This document shows, piece by piece, positions 35,017 through 44,285 of a stretch of DNA of 64,000 bases. The notes below the pieces were generated by a model that worked only from the letters and a program-made list of their open reading frames with translations, searched no databases and was not told the origin of the DNA. The number at the start of each line of letters is the position of its first letter. Positions within the stretch are counted from its first letter, which is position 1. Source of the DNA: Flavobacteriales bacterium (lineage in GTDB: Bacteria > Bacteroidota > Bacteroidia > Flavobacteriales > Weeksellaceae); the NCBI GenBank assembly GCA_020635515.1, contig JACJZS010000002.1, positions 806,001-870,000 on the forward strand. The letters are read 5' to 3'. The position numbers were made by a program, and so were the translations under genes.

Positions 35017-36075
35017 TTATTGTTTAATTAGTAATTGAATTAAATCTTCTTTGCTTGGCAATACTGTTAAATATTTACTAGCAAAAATTTGATTATTTTT
35101 TTCTGGTAATGTATATTCTACTACAGCATTGCTTTTGTCTTGACAAAGTACAATACCAATGGTTTTATTTTCGTTATCTAATTTTACATTTCTATCATAA
35201 TAATTAACATACATCTGCATTTGTCCTAAGTCTTGATGTTTTAATTCGCCAATTTTTAAGTCAATTAGAATAAACGATTTTAGGATTCTATTATAAAAAA
35301 CTAAATCTATTTTGAAATGTTTCTCATCAAAAGTAATTCTTTTTTGCCTTGCTACGAAGGTAAAACCAGTTCCTAATTCTAAAAGAAAGTGTTCTAATTT
35401 ATCAATTAACTCTTTCTCTAAATCGCTTTCGGAATAAAAACTTTTTTCAGGTAAATCTAAAAACTCTAAGATATAAGGGTCTTTGATTAAATCTTTTGCA
35501 TTTTCTATAGTTTGTCCTTGCTTGGAAAGTTGATGTATTTCATGTTTATTTTTAGATAAAGCTAATCTAGTATATAAAGCAGAGTTGTATTGTCTTTTTA
35601 ACTCTCTTAAACTCCAGTTATTTTTTACGGATTCAATTTCATAGAAGCTACGTTCATTTTCATCTTGAATTCTCATTAGTTTAAGGTAATGAGACCAACT
35701 TAATTTGAATTTGTCAGACAGTGTCTGACGAATTGATAAATTAAATTTATTTTCTTCGTTTTTGAAATTCCTAGACACTGTCTCGGAAATTGAATTTTTA
35801 TCTGAATATGTTAAGTAAAACTTTCTCATATTAGATAAATTATCAACTGAAAAACCTTTGCCAAATTTCTGAGTTAGGTTTTTAGAAACATCAGCAAGAG
35901 TATGCTTTCCATATTCAGCACGACTGCTCCCGTTTTGCTCTTCTTCTACAATCATTTTCCCGATTTCAAAATAAGTTAAAACCATCGTTTGATTGATAGC
36001 AGTAACTACCTTAGTTCGAGAAACTTCGAGTAAGGTGGAAATTTTATCAATTAAAGTATTGGTTTCTAGGTTCAT
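35017..36075 (-). CDS. YhcG-type PDDEXK nuclease (DUF1016)
   Basis: 352 residues. The N-terminal DUF1016 winged-helix part (residues 10-135) has YFEIGKMIVEEEQNG and LTQKFGKGFSVDNLSNMRKF. The C-terminal PDDEXK nuclease has D257 (KIDLVFY), D272 and K274 (LIDLK) and Q285/Q287 (GQMQMY). The linker near 96-122 holds two similar short segments (SETVSRNF, RQTLSDKF), a variable region in this family. Such proteins are often tied to mobile elements or restriction loci. Here it sits between cysN and sulfite reductase, 8 bp before the latter. Confidence 0.88.
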   Translation of the reverse strand: MNLETNTLIDKISTLLEVSRTKVVTAINQTMVLTYFEIGKMIVEEEQNGSSRAEYGKHTLADVSKNLTQKFGKGFSVDNLSNMRKFYLTYSDKNSISETVSRNFKNEENKFNLSIRQTLSDKFKLSWSHYLKLMRIQDENERSFYEIESVKNNWSLRELKRQYNSALYTRLALSKNKHEIHQLSKQGQTIENAKDLIKDPYILEFLDLPEKSFYSESDLEKELIDKLEHFLLELGTGFTFVARQKRITFDEKHFKIDLVFYNRILKSFILIDLKIGELKHQDLGQMQMYVNYYDRNVKLDNENKTIGIVLCQDKSNAVVEYTLPEKNNQIFASKYLTVLPSKEDLIQLLIKQ

Positions 36076-36105
36076 TTTGAGCTTTTAAATTCGGAGTTTT
36101 CCTAT

Positions 36106-37347
36106 TTAATTTAAAAATCCTGCACCTGCAGTATTGTTAGACAATTCATCGATGATAATGAAAGTACCTAATTTATTATTTTCGCTATAAGGAATATTTA
36201 AAATAGGATTTGCTAACTGAATCTGTACCTCTCCTATATCGTTAAGATTTAATTCTGTTGCTTCTGATGTTTCTAAGGTTTCAAGGTTTATTTTATTAAT
36301 TACCTGTTTTATTTTCCCTTTTACGCGATGAATTCCTTGTTGTACAAAAACCATTTTACCTGGAACTAACGATTCTGATTGCATCCAACAAACATTTGCA
36401 TTTATGATTTTGGCATCTTGTACGGTTGAATTTTTAGAAATAACGGTATCTCCTCTTGAAATATCAACTTCATCTTCTAAAAGGATTGTTCCATTTTCGT
36501 TTTGAGCTAAGGTGTTGATAGATTCTCCGTACTTTTCTATGGATTTTATTTTTGAAACTCTTCCTGAAGGGAATACTTTTATTTCGTCACCAACTTCCAA
36601 AACTCCGCTTCTCATTTTTCCTGCAAATCCTCTATAATCATGCAATTCTGCTTTTCTAGGGCGAATAACATACTGCACTTGTAATACATTATCATGATAA
36701 GTGTTATCCTGTGTATCTATACTTTCAAGGATTTCTAATAACGGACTTCCTTTATACCAACTCATATTTTCTGAATGAGAAACAATGTTATCTCCAGCTA
36801 ATGCTGAAATAGGAATAAATCTAATATCAGAAGTAGCAATTCCAAAAGAATGATTCAGATTTTGGAAATCTTTAAGGATTTCAAAGTATCTTTCCTCAGA
36901 ATAATCTACTAAATCCATTTTATTTATAGCTACTACTATATGCTTGATTCCAAGTAGTTGAGTGATGTAAAAATGTCTTTTTGTTTGTTTGATAACTCCT
37001 TTTCTGGCATCAAGTAAAATAATTGCTGCTTGTGAAGTAGAAGCACCAGTAATCATGTTTCGTGTATACTCTTCGTGTCCTGGAGAATCAGCAATAATAA
37101 ATCTTCTTTTTGGAGTTGAAAAATAAATATGTGAAACATCTATAGTAATTCCTTGTTCACGTTCGGTAAGAAGACCATCGGTTGCAAGCGAAAAATCCAT
37201 ATAGTCGTAACCACGAGATTTACTTTTGTGTTCGATATGTTCTAGTTGGTCATCTTTTAAAGAATTCGTTTCGTATAATAGTCTTCCGATTAAAGTACTT
37301 TTTCCGTCGTCTACGCTACCTGCTGTTGCTATTTTTAGTATATCCAC
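36106..37347 (-). CDS. cysN: Sulfate adenylyltransferase subunit 1 (GTPase)
   Basis: 413 residues with the G domain (GSVDDGKS 10-17, DSPGHEEYTRNM, NKMDLVD) and EF-Tu-like beta-barrel domains. It stops before any APS kinase domain, so it is plain CysN and not CysNC. With CysD it activates sulfate to adenosine 5'-phosphosulfate at the cost of GTP. It lies 140 bp downstream of cysD. Confidence 0.95.
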   Translation of the reverse strand: MDILKIATAGSVDDGKSTLIGRLLYETNSLKDDQLEHIEHKSKSRGYDYMDFSLATDGLLTEREQGITIDVSHIYFSTPKRRFIIADSPGHEEYTRNMITGASTSQAAIILLDARKGVIKQTKRHFYITQLLGIKHIVVAINKMDLVDYSEERYFEILKDFQNLNHSFGIATSDIRFIPISALAGDNIVSHSENMSWYKGSPLLEILESIDTQDNTYHDNVLQVQYVIRPRKAELHDYRGFAGKMRSGVLEVGDEIKVFPSGRVSKIKSIEKYGESINTLAQNENGTILLEDEVDISRGDTVISKNSTVQDAKIINANVCWMQSESLVPGKMVFVQQGIHRVKGKIKQVINKINLETLETSEATELNLNDIGEVQIQLANPILNIPYSENNKLGTFIIIDELSNNTAGAGFLN

Positions 37348-37488
37348 GTTATTGTAATTATGAGTTATGAATGTCTTGTTGTTTATATGTTTTGGTTGTT
37401 TTTCAAAACAAATTTACTTAATGATAAAATTTTAGAATGTGCTTTATTTGTGATTTGCAATAATTTATAATTATAAATTTATCATTCA

Positions 37489-38382
37489 CTAAAAATATCC
37501 TTGTTTTTTTCTTTCTTCCATTGCACCTTCGGAGCGTTTATCGTCCATACGAGCACCTCTTTCAGAGATAGAAGAACCTGCAATTTCATCTATGATATCA
37601 TCGAGTTCTGTTGCTTCTGATTCTACCGCAGAAGTACAAGACATATCTCCAACTGTACGGAAACGTACTGAAGTTTTAAAGGTTTCTTCTCCGTCCATTA
37701 CGATGTAATCAGAAACAGGCATTAGCTGACCATCACGTACGAAAACATCTCTTGTGTGAGCAAGATAAATGCTAGGGATTTCTATATTTTCACTTCTGAT
37801 GTAGTTCCAAACATCGAGTTCTGTCCAATTGCTAATTGGGAATACACGAACGTTTTCTCCATTGTGTATTTTTCCGTTGTACATATCAAAAAGCTCTGGA
37901 CGTTGTAATTTTTCATTCCATTGTCCAAAATCATCTCTAACTGAAAAAACACGCTCTTTGGCACGAGCTTTTTCTTCATCTCGTCTTGCACCACCGATAC
38001 ACGCATCAAATTTGTTTTTTTCGATGGTTTCTAGTAAAGTAGTGGTTTGTAATGCATTTCTACTTGCATATTTTCCAGTTTCTTCTTTTGCAGTACCGTT
38101 ATCAATGCTGTCTTGCACATTACCTACAATTAGGTTTGCACCAATTTTTTCTACTAATTCATCTCTAAATTGAATAGTTTCTGGGAAGTTGTGTCCTGTA
38201 TCTATATGAACAAGAGGGAAAGGGAATTTTGCTGGAGCAAAAGCTTTGATTGCAAGATGAACCAACGTAATAGAGTCTTTTCCACCTGAAAATAAAATTG
38301 CGGGATTATTAAATTGTCCTGCAACTTCTCTCATTATGTAAATTGCTTCTTCTTCTAGGTTTTTTAAAACAGTATTTGACAT
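37489..38382 (-). CDS. cysD: Sulfate adenylyltransferase subunit 2
   Basis: 297 residues with the PP-loop FSGGKDSITL (31-40), HIDTGHNFPET, CIGGARRDEEKARAKER and the C-terminal RSEGAMEERKKQGYF. It is the catalytic adenylyl-transfer subunit, working with CysN. It lies 58 bp downstream of cysH. Confidence 0.96.
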   Translation of the reverse strand: MSNTVLKNLEEEAIYIMREVAGQFNNPAILFSGGKDSITLVHLAIKAFAPAKFPFPLVHIDTGHNFPETIQFRDELVEKIGANLIVGNVQDSIDNGTAKEETGKYASRNALQTTTLLETIEKNKFDACIGGARRDEEKARAKERVFSVRDDFGQWNEKLQRPELFDMYNGKIHNGENVRVFPISNWTELDVWNYIRSENIEIPSIYLAHTRDVFVRDGQLMPVSDYIVMDGEETFKTSVRFRTVGDMSCTSAVESEATELDDIIDEIAGSSISERGARMDDKRSEGAMEERKKQGYF

Positions 38383-38440
38383 TTTTATATGTTTCTATTT
38401 TTTTGATTTACAAAGGTATGATTTTATCTACTATTTATTT

Positions 38441-39157
38441 TTATTCGTGTAATCCACATTCTTTTTTTGTAGGATTTTCCCACCACCAACGTCCTGCACG
38501 GAAATCTTCTCCTTCTTGAATTGCACGTGTACATGGAGCACAACCAATTGATTTGAATCCTTTTTTGTATAAACTGATAAACGGAATGGTATTTTTATAG
38601 ACAAAATCTTCAACTTCTTCTAATTTCCAATTAAGCAGAGGATTAAATTTAACGAGTTGGTATTTTTCGTCAAACTCTAGAAAATTCATGTCTTGTCTAT
38701 TATCTGACTGCTCTGCACGTATTCCTGTTATCCAAAGTTGAGCATCTTGTAATGCTTGACCAAGAGGAACAACTTTTCTAATTCTACAGCATTCTTTTCT
38801 TTGTTCCACAGAGTTATAAAATCCATTAACGCCATTTTCTCTAATGTATGTATCTATATCTGACTGCAAAGGAAAGTATGTTTTTATACTGATATTTTTA
38901 TATTTCTCTTGGGTTCTATGAAAAGTATTGTATGTTTCTTCGAATAATCTTCCTGTATCTAAGGTAAATACTTCTATGTTGAGATTCAGTTCATTGAGTA
39001 CGTGAGTTAAAAGTTGATCTTCTATCCCAAAAGATGTAGAAAAAACTTTTTTTCCTTCAAATTGTCTACTAACTAAGGTTATGGCATCTTCTAACGAAAG
39101 ATTTTTAATGTCGTTGTTTAGTTTGTCTAGATTTATGTTACCTTTTATATTTTCCAT
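38441..39157 (-). CDS. cysH: Adenylyl-sulfate (APS) reductase, CysH family
   Basis: 238 residues with the PP-loop-like start (STSFGIEDQLL), VFTLDTGRLFEET, and the C-terminal catalytic Cys in KKECGLHE (C234). Two extra cysteine pairs, C123-C124 (ECCRIRK) and C206-C209 (GCAPC), are the 4Fe-4S ligands of APS reductases and are absent from PAPS-specific enzymes. No APS kinase gene is present in the window, which agrees with direct reduction of APS to sulfite. It is the first enzyme gene after the Rrf2 regulator. Confidence 0.93.
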   Translation of the reverse strand: MENIKGNINLDKLNNDIKNLSLEDAITLVSRQFEGKKVFSTSFGIEDQLLTHVLNELNLNIEVFTLDTGRLFEETYNTFHRTQEKYKNISIKTYFPLQSDIDTYIRENGVNGFYNSVEQRKECCRIRKVVPLGQALQDAQLWITGIRAEQSDNRQDMNFLEFDEKYQLVKFNPLLNWKLEEVEDFVYKNTIPFISLYKKGFKSIGCAPCTRAIQEGEDFRAGRWWWENPTKKECGLHE

Positions 39158-39182
39158 TGTTTGAATAAATTCTTTTGCAAAA

Positions 39183-39208
39183 ATACTAAAAATCTATAAT
39201 ATTAGTAT
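39183..39208. promoter_or_regulatory. Inverted repeat upstream of cysH, candidate operator
   Basis: ATACTAA (39183-39189) and TTAGTAT (39202-39208) form a perfect 7-bp inverted repeat with a 12-bp spacer. It overlaps a TATTTTTG -7-like element (39178-39185, minus strand), 21 bp before the cysH start. Size and place suit a dimeric repressor such as the Rrf2 protein encoded just upstream. Confidence 0.5.
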
Positions 39209-39243
39209 ACTTTTGAAGTGTTTTTATTAAAATAGAGATTAAG

Positions 39244-39699
39244 TTATTTGTAATCAGTTGTTTGAGGTTTATTGTTTGGATTTATTTCTAAATCAATTAT
39301 GTGTTGTAGTGTTTTATTTTGTAGAATTTTTAAGGTTTCGTCTCGTACTTGCATCATTATTTTTCTAAGACCACATTCAACTTCGTTTTTACAATCGTCG
39401 CATGACTGATAGTAGTTTAAACTGGCACAGGAAAGTAATGCAATAGGTCCATTAAACATTCTAAAAATAGTAGCAAGCTCTATTTCTTTTGGAGTTTTAT
39501 TAAGAGAGTATCCTCCGCCTTTTCCGCTCTTACTCTGAAGAATTCCAGCATTTTTTAAATCTAAAAGAATGGATTCTAAAAATTTTTTAGAAATATTTGT
39601 TTCTTTAGAGATGTCTTTTACTTGAACTCTATTTTCAGGATTCTGTTTTCCTATAAAAGTAAGAGCATGAAATGCGTATTTTGTTTTTTTGTTGAGCAT
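39244..39699 (-). CDS. Rrf2-family transcriptional regulator
   Basis: 151 residues: an N-terminal winged helix (NRVQVKDISKETNISKKFLE, KSGKGGGYSL) and a cysteine cluster C91, C100, C103, C109 that could hold an Fe-S cluster as in IscR/NsrR. The position directly before cysH and an inverted repeat between them suggest that it controls sulfate assimilation, comparable in role to CymR, though CymR lacks such cysteines. It starts directly next to the stop of the GIN-domain gene. Confidence 0.88.
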   Translation of the reverse strand: MLNKKTKYAFHALTFIGKQNPENRVQVKDISKETNISKKFLESILLDLKNAGILQSKSGKGGGYSLNKTPKEIELATIFRMFNGPIALLSCASLNYYQSCDDCKNEVECGLRKIMMQVRDETLKILQNKTLQHIIDLEINPNNKPQTTDYK

Positions 39700-40479
39700 T
39701 TAGTCTTTGGTAAATTCGCAGGTTTCGTCTTTTTCTCCGATTATGTTTGGGTTTCCTGTAAAAGAAAGTGAGTCGCAATAAATAGCATCTACTTTTGCTT
39801 CTCCCGTTACATCAAATTTTTGAGAACCTGAACGTAGAGTTTCTAATGATAATTCACCTATCTTATATTCTTTTGCATCAAGGTCGTTTATTTTTTTGTA
39901 CATAAAAGTAGCTTTTTCTGCTTGACCTTTAAAGTCCGCTTCTTTTATATTTTCTCCTTCGAATTTAAACGTTTTAGATTCAAAGTCACAATTAATTTCT
40001 CTTAAGTTATTAGCAAGAAGCTCAATCTCATCGGCATTTGCTTTGAAAATGGTTTCAGCAATACCGTCTATATTGATGTAAAGTCTTCTAAAATCAAATT
40101 TATCTGCAAACTCTAAAATAGAGATTCCATTTACTTTTAACTCTAGGTCATTTTCTGCATACGTAATGTAAATATTACTACTTGCTGTTTTGTAACCTCT
40201 TGGAACATAAATTCGCAAATGTCCTGAATTTAAATCAGTAGAGATATTTTGAATGGTTTTTTTATCACTTTCTATTTCAAGTTTGAATTTATCTCCTTTT
40301 GTAAAGTATACATTTTGCATATTCTCGATGTAAATACTTTTCACTTTTTTCTTCTCTATTCTTGTAACTCTTTCAGGATTTGTAAGTGAAAGGTTTGTAC
40401 GGACTAACTGTGCTGAAACAAAGTTTGAGATAATCAAAGTAAGAATTATAATGCTTAGATGTTTAATCGATTTTTTCAT
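39700..40479 (-). CDS. GIN-domain (DUF2807) exported protein
   Basis: 259 residues with a signal peptide (MKKSIKHLSIIILTLI..FVSAQ) and a repetitive beta-helix-like body (LELKVNGISILEFADKF, LRIYVPRGYK) typical of the head GIN/DUF2807 family, common in Bacteroidota and of unknown function. The C-terminus holds two cysteines (CDSLSF, ETCEF). It has its own promoter at 40505-40533 and runs straight into the Rrf2 gene. Confidence 0.8.
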   Translation of the reverse strand: MKKSIKHLSIIILTLIISNFVSAQLVRTNLSLTNPERVTRIEKKKVKSIYIENMQNVYFTKGDKFKLEIESDKKTIQNISTDLNSGHLRIYVPRGYKTASSNIYITYAENDLELKVNGISILEFADKFDFRRLYINIDGIAETIFKANADEIELLANNLREINCDFESKTFKFEGENIKEADFKGQAEKATFMYKKINDLDAKEYKIGELSLETLRSGSQKFDVTGEAKVDAIYCDSLSFTGNPNIIGEKDETCEFTKD

Positions 40480-40504
40480 GTTATTTTTAGAATTTAGTTA
40501 TGAA

Positions 40505-40533
40505 CAAAAGTAATAAAAATGTATATTTTTCAA
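40505..40533 (-). promoter_or_regulatory. Promoter of the GIN-domain/Rrf2 genes
   Basis: On the minus strand TTG (40533-40531) is followed after 18 bp by TACTTTTG (40512-40505), a match to TTG-N19-TAnnTTTG, 26 bp before the ATG. The rest of the gene-free stretch 40534-40753 shows nothing I can name. Confidence 0.6.
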
Positions 40534-40753
40534 AAATATTATCCCGCTTCTCAATGATATTATCCTTACTTACCACACGAAAGGGTTGACTACGTCGGTT
40601 AATATTGTGGTACATTCTCTGTATGGACATTACAGATAAAAAGCAAAAAAACTAAATTCATTACTTTTTATTATCGGTAAAGACACCAACAATAACGGAA
40701 ATAATTCTAAAATTATCTCGCAAAGATTTCATTATGATAAAGGCCATAATGAA

Positions 40754-40791
40754 AACAACCTAAACTCCTTATCAATTGAGTTTAGGTTGTT
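40754..40791 (-). terminator. Terminator after asd
   Basis: 14-nt arms (40754-40767 and 40778-40791) pair perfectly around a 10-nt loop. T-rich flanks exist on both strands. It lies 57 bp after the asd stop. Confidence 0.7.
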
Positions 40792-40848
40792 ATTGTTTTT
40801 AGAATCTTATTTATTTTAGCTTCTTTAAAATAAATATATCCTTAAAAA

Positions 40849-41838
40849 TTATACTAATCCATTCTGAATTAAATAATCCGCAATTTGTACTGCATTTGTA
40901 GCAGCTCCTTTTCTTAAATTATCTGCCACACACCATAAATTTAAGGTATTTGGGTTTGATTCATCTCTTCTAATTCTTCCTACAAAAACCTCATCTTTTC
41001 CGTGAGCAGTCAATGGCATTGGATATATTAGATTTTTAGGATCATCTTGCAATACCACTCCTGGCATTTCAGAAAGTATCTTTTTAACATCTTCTAAGTC
41101 AAAATCATTTTCAAATTCTATATTTACTGCTTCTGAATGTCCTCCTATTGTAGGAATTCTAACTGTAGTTGCAGTTACTCTAATGGAATCATCTCCAAGT
41201 ATTTTATTGGTTTCCTTTATCATTTTCATCTCCTCTTTTGTATAGCCATTATCTTGGAATACATCTATATGAGGAAGTACATTCAAATCAATATTGTATG
41301 GATATACCTTTTCTCCTTCTACTCCTTTTCTCTCATTCATTAACTGATCTACCGCTGCTTTCCCTGTCCCTGTTACTGATTGATAGGTAGAAACAACGAC
41401 TCTTTTTATCTTGTACTTATCGTGTAAAGGTTTTAATACCAGCACCATTTGAATCGTTGAACAATTAGGATTTGCTATAATTTTATCCTCTTTTGTGAGA
41501 ACGTTTGCATTAACTTCTGGTACTACTAATTTTTTAGTAGGATCCATTCTCCATGCCGATGAATTGTCTACTACTGTAGTTCCTACTTCTGCAAACTTAG
41601 GAGCTAAATCTAATGATGTTCCTCCTCCTGCAGAAAATATTGCAATATTTGGTTTTTTATCAATAGCAGTTTGGTAACTTACAACCTCATATTCCTTACC
41701 TTTAAAAGTGATTTTTTTTCCTACCGAACGCTCTGATGCAACAGGAATTAATTCTGACACTTGTATATTTCTTTCTTCAAGAACTTTTAAAATTTCGCTA
41801 CCTACCAATCCAGTAGCTCCTACAACAGCTATTTTCAT
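40849..41838 (-). CDS. asd: Aspartate-semialdehyde dehydrogenase
   Basis: 329 residues with an NADP-binding GATGLVGSEILKVL (8-21), the active-site C126 (ANPNCSTIQ) and the QSVTGTGKAAVDQL segment. It reduces aspartyl phosphate to aspartate semialdehyde for lysine/diaminopimelate, threonine and methionine synthesis. It lies 7 bp downstream of a small membrane protein gene. Confidence 0.96.
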   Translation of the reverse strand: MKIAVVGATGLVGSEILKVLEERNIQVSELIPVASERSVGKKITFKGKEYEVVSYQTAIDKKPNIAIFSAGGGTSLDLAPKFAEVGTTVVDNSSAWRMDPTKKLVVPEVNANVLTKEDKIIANPNCSTIQMVLVLKPLHDKYKIKRVVVSTYQSVTGTGKAAVDQLMNERKGVEGEKVYPYNIDLNVLPHIDVFQDNGYTKEEMKMIKETNKILGDDSIRVTATTVRIPTIGGHSEAVNIEFENDFDLEDVKKILSEMPGVVLQDDPKNLIYPMPLTAHGKDEVFVGRIRRDESNPNTLNLWCVADNLRKGAATNAVQIADYLIQNGLV

Positions 41839-41845
41839 AATTATT

Positions 41846-42265
41846 TTATTTTAATATATTCATTATAAGTGGTACAACTCTAGACAATAAAACCATAGAA
41901 ACTACTAATATTACCAGTAATGACGGCGTAATCTTATCCGCTCTTTTTAGTTTAGCATTAAAAATAGTAATCAATACTATCGCTATAAGGTTACTCGCCA
42001 TATGTTCAATATAAGAAACCGAACTTCCCGCTATTTTACCTGAAAGGTTTTCCAAGATAAATGAGTTCATAATCAAAAATACAACACCTAGAATCAATTG
42101 AATATGAACTGTTAAGGTAGTATATTTAGAAATTTTTCGTACCGTCCCTAGTTTTTCATTTTTATTAATGAAATCATACAGAGTACGCAAAAAAAGCACA
42201 ATTAATAGTAGAAATGCAAGTATACCAAAGTTTCCATGCAACGATTTAACAAAAGAGTAATCCAT
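41846..42265 (-). CDS. Small membrane protein, four spans, unknown
   Basis: 139 residues with four hydrophobic segments (about 13-30, 50-68, 82-102, 114-135) and His at positions 10, 54 and 87, a layout seen in small cytochrome-b-like Bacteroidota proteins; haem binding is only a possibility. A CAAAATTA (-7-like) element lies at 42288-42295. It is 7 bp upstream of asd and probably co-transcribed with it. Confidence 0.7.
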   Translation of the reverse strand: MDYSFVKSLHGNFGILAFLLLIVLFLRTLYDFINKNEKLGTVRKISKYTTLTVHIQLILGVVFLIMNSFILENLSGKIAGSSVSYIEHMASNLIAIVLITIFNAKLKRADKITPSLLVILVVSMVLLSRVVPLIMNILK

Positions 42266-42376
42266 TATGTTATTTTTAAATTCGATGCAAAATTACAACT
42301 TTATATTTTCATATTTTGTATTTTCGACATAGAAAACAACAGAATAACAAATTGTTCTATATTTAACAGGTAAAAT

Positions 42377-43837
42377 TTAATGATGCTGATAAAGACCTAT
42401 ATAGCCAAAAAACACAAAACATAAACTACCTAGAAAAAATCCTAGAAAAGCAAGCCATGTCATATTTTTTAGATACCAACCAAAACTAATTTTTTCCATT
42501 CCCATAGCAGCAACTCCTGCAGCAGAACCTATAATCAGCATACTACCTCCTGTTCCTGCAGAAAATGCAATAAAGTGCCATAATTCAGAATCAGTAGCTT
42601 CATGAAACATTCCCAAAGATGCCGCAACCAAAGGTACGTTATCAATAACCGCAGAGCCAAGTCCCATAAGCATTACCATGATTTCCATAGGGAATAAATT
42701 ATCCAATATTTTTGCAAAGTCAAACAAGTAACCTAATGATTCTAGAGCAGCAACTGCCATAAGAATACCCAAAAAGAATAATATGCTAGACATCTCAATC
42801 TTAGAAAGAGCGTGATGTGCAGACATTCCTTTTAACTCTTGTATAAAATCCTTTCTTTTCTGGTGCTTTTCCTCTGGAGATAACTCATTATTAATTACAC
42901 TCATACCTTTTTTAAAGTTTCCTTTGTTTGCAATTTCTGCAACTAACCATACTACTCCCATAGAAAGAAGCATTCCAACATAAGGAGGTAAATGTGTAAT
43001 TGATTTAAAAATAGGAACAAATATTATCATTCCGATACCTACAAAAAACATCAAATCAGAATTTTTATACGTAATTTGATTTGCATCATCTTCTAATTCA
43101 AAATTACCTTGAAATGCCTTGTTTCGTTGAGCAATTAACACAGGAATCAACATACATAGTATAGACGGAAATAATACGAACTCTATTAATTTTAGAGGTG
43201 TTACTTTCTTACCAATCCATAACATTGTAGTGGTAACATCTCCTATTGGCGACCAAGCACCTCCTGCATTTGCAGCGATAATTATAATTCCCACATACCA
43301 CATTCTCTGATCTTTCTTGGTAATTAATTTCCTAAGTATGGTAATCAAAACAATGGTGGAAGTTAGGTTGTCTATGATTGCCGATAACACAAATGCCAAA
43401 ATAGCAACAATCCAAAGCAATTTCTTTTTACTACGTGTTTTTATGTATTTTTTGATTATAGAAAAACCTTTATGTAAATCTATAATTTCCACTATGGTCA
43501 TTGCTCCTATCAAAAAGATAAGAATTTCTGAAATCTTTGCAATATGATGACTAAGCGAATGCAGTACACTTTCTATAGTAAGCTCATGATTAATTTCTTC
43601 TGGTGATAATCCCGCACTTGTAAGACCATTCATTAAATGAGAATCCTTCATCAAACCGTCTTTTACAGGAACTAAACCATCTTGTATATCATAAAGTTCA
43701 AGTCCAAAAATAGCAATAACTGCCCAACACAAAGCTGCCATTATAACTGCAGGAACAGTTTTATCTAGCTTTAATGTATGTTCAATCGTGATTAAAAAGT
43801 ATCCTACTATAAAAATCCCTACTACTAATGCTTCCAT
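42377..43837 (-). CDS. nhaD: Na+/H+ antiporter NhaD
   Basis: 486 residues with about a dozen membrane spans and NhaD/ArsB-type motifs (SAIIDNLTSTIVLITIL, NAGGAWSPIGDVTTTMLWIG, SAVIDNVPLVAA). The IDN motifs are the paired ion-coordinating regions. It exports Na+ or Li+ in exchange for protons at the inner membrane, which fits a marine or salt-exposed lifestyle. It is a single gene with 111 bp to the next gene downstream. Confidence 0.92.
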   Translation of the reverse strand: MEALVVGIFIVGYFLITIEHTLKLDKTVPAVIMAALCWAVIAIFGLELYDIQDGLVPVKDGLMKDSHLMNGLTSAGLSPEEINHELTIESVLHSLSHHIAKISEILIFLIGAMTIVEIIDLHKGFSIIKKYIKTRSKKKLLWIVAILAFVLSAIIDNLTSTIVLITILRKLITKKDQRMWYVGIIIIAANAGGAWSPIGDVTTTMLWIGKKVTPLKLIEFVLFPSILCMLIPVLIAQRNKAFQGNFELEDDANQITYKNSDLMFFVGIGMIIFVPIFKSITHLPPYVGMLLSMGVVWLVAEIANKGNFKKGMSVINNELSPEEKHQKRKDFIQELKGMSAHHALSKIEMSSILFFLGILMAVAALESLGYLFDFAKILDNLFPMEIMVMLMGLGSAVIDNVPLVAASLGMFHEATDSELWHFIAFSAGTGGSMLIIGSAAGVAAMGMEKISFGWYLKNMTWLAFLGFFLGSLCFVFFGYIGLYQHH

Positions 43838-43921
43838 ACTAAAAAATTAATTCACAATTTTACAAAAGATTTTGCAATTAATGCATTAAATCTGTATTAT
43901 ATTATCTTTATTTTGATTTAA

Positions 43922-44281
43922 TTATATCATACTTTTAAACAGTTTCCAATTAGGAATTATTGGTAACAAACCAAATCCTATATACCAAAAAATACCAACA
44001 ACATTATCAATCAACCAACCTCCGAAAAGAATATAATATATAATCTCTAAAAATAACGATATAGGAAACAAATAAACACCTATTTTCTTGTATTTATAAA
44101 CCGCATAAATGGAATATAAATTAAGCACAAAACAAAAAATGGAAAAGAAAAAGAATGAATCTTCTGCGTTTTCCATATAGATATCTTTTAAACCTACAAC
44201 TATTCTAAACAAAACAATTGATGAAAAAAATAACATTCCGAATAGCGTCCAACGAAAAGGATGTGTTCCTATAGAAATCAT
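43922..44281 (-). CDS. Small membrane protein, unknown
   Basis: 119 residues with four hydrophobic segments (about 11-29, 43-61, 70-90, 94-112) and no recognised motif. It lies 4 bp after the NUDIX-regulator gene and is probably in the same transcript. Confidence 0.6.
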   Translation of the reverse strand: MISIGTHPFRWTLFGMLFFSSIVLFRIVVGLKDIYMENAEDSFFFFSIFCFVLNLYSIYAVYKYKKIGVYLFPISLFLEIIYYILFGGWLIDNVVGIFWYIGFGLLPIIPNWKLFKSMI

Positions 44282-44285
44282 GTTT

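Noticed and set aside
37462..37479. 18-bp AT-only palindrome between cysD and cysN
   Set aside because: Made only of A and T in an AT-rich spacer without a T tract; chance cannot be excluded.
37782..38173. Frames inside cysD on both strands
   Set aside because: They overlap the full-length conserved cysD frame and contain no independent motif.
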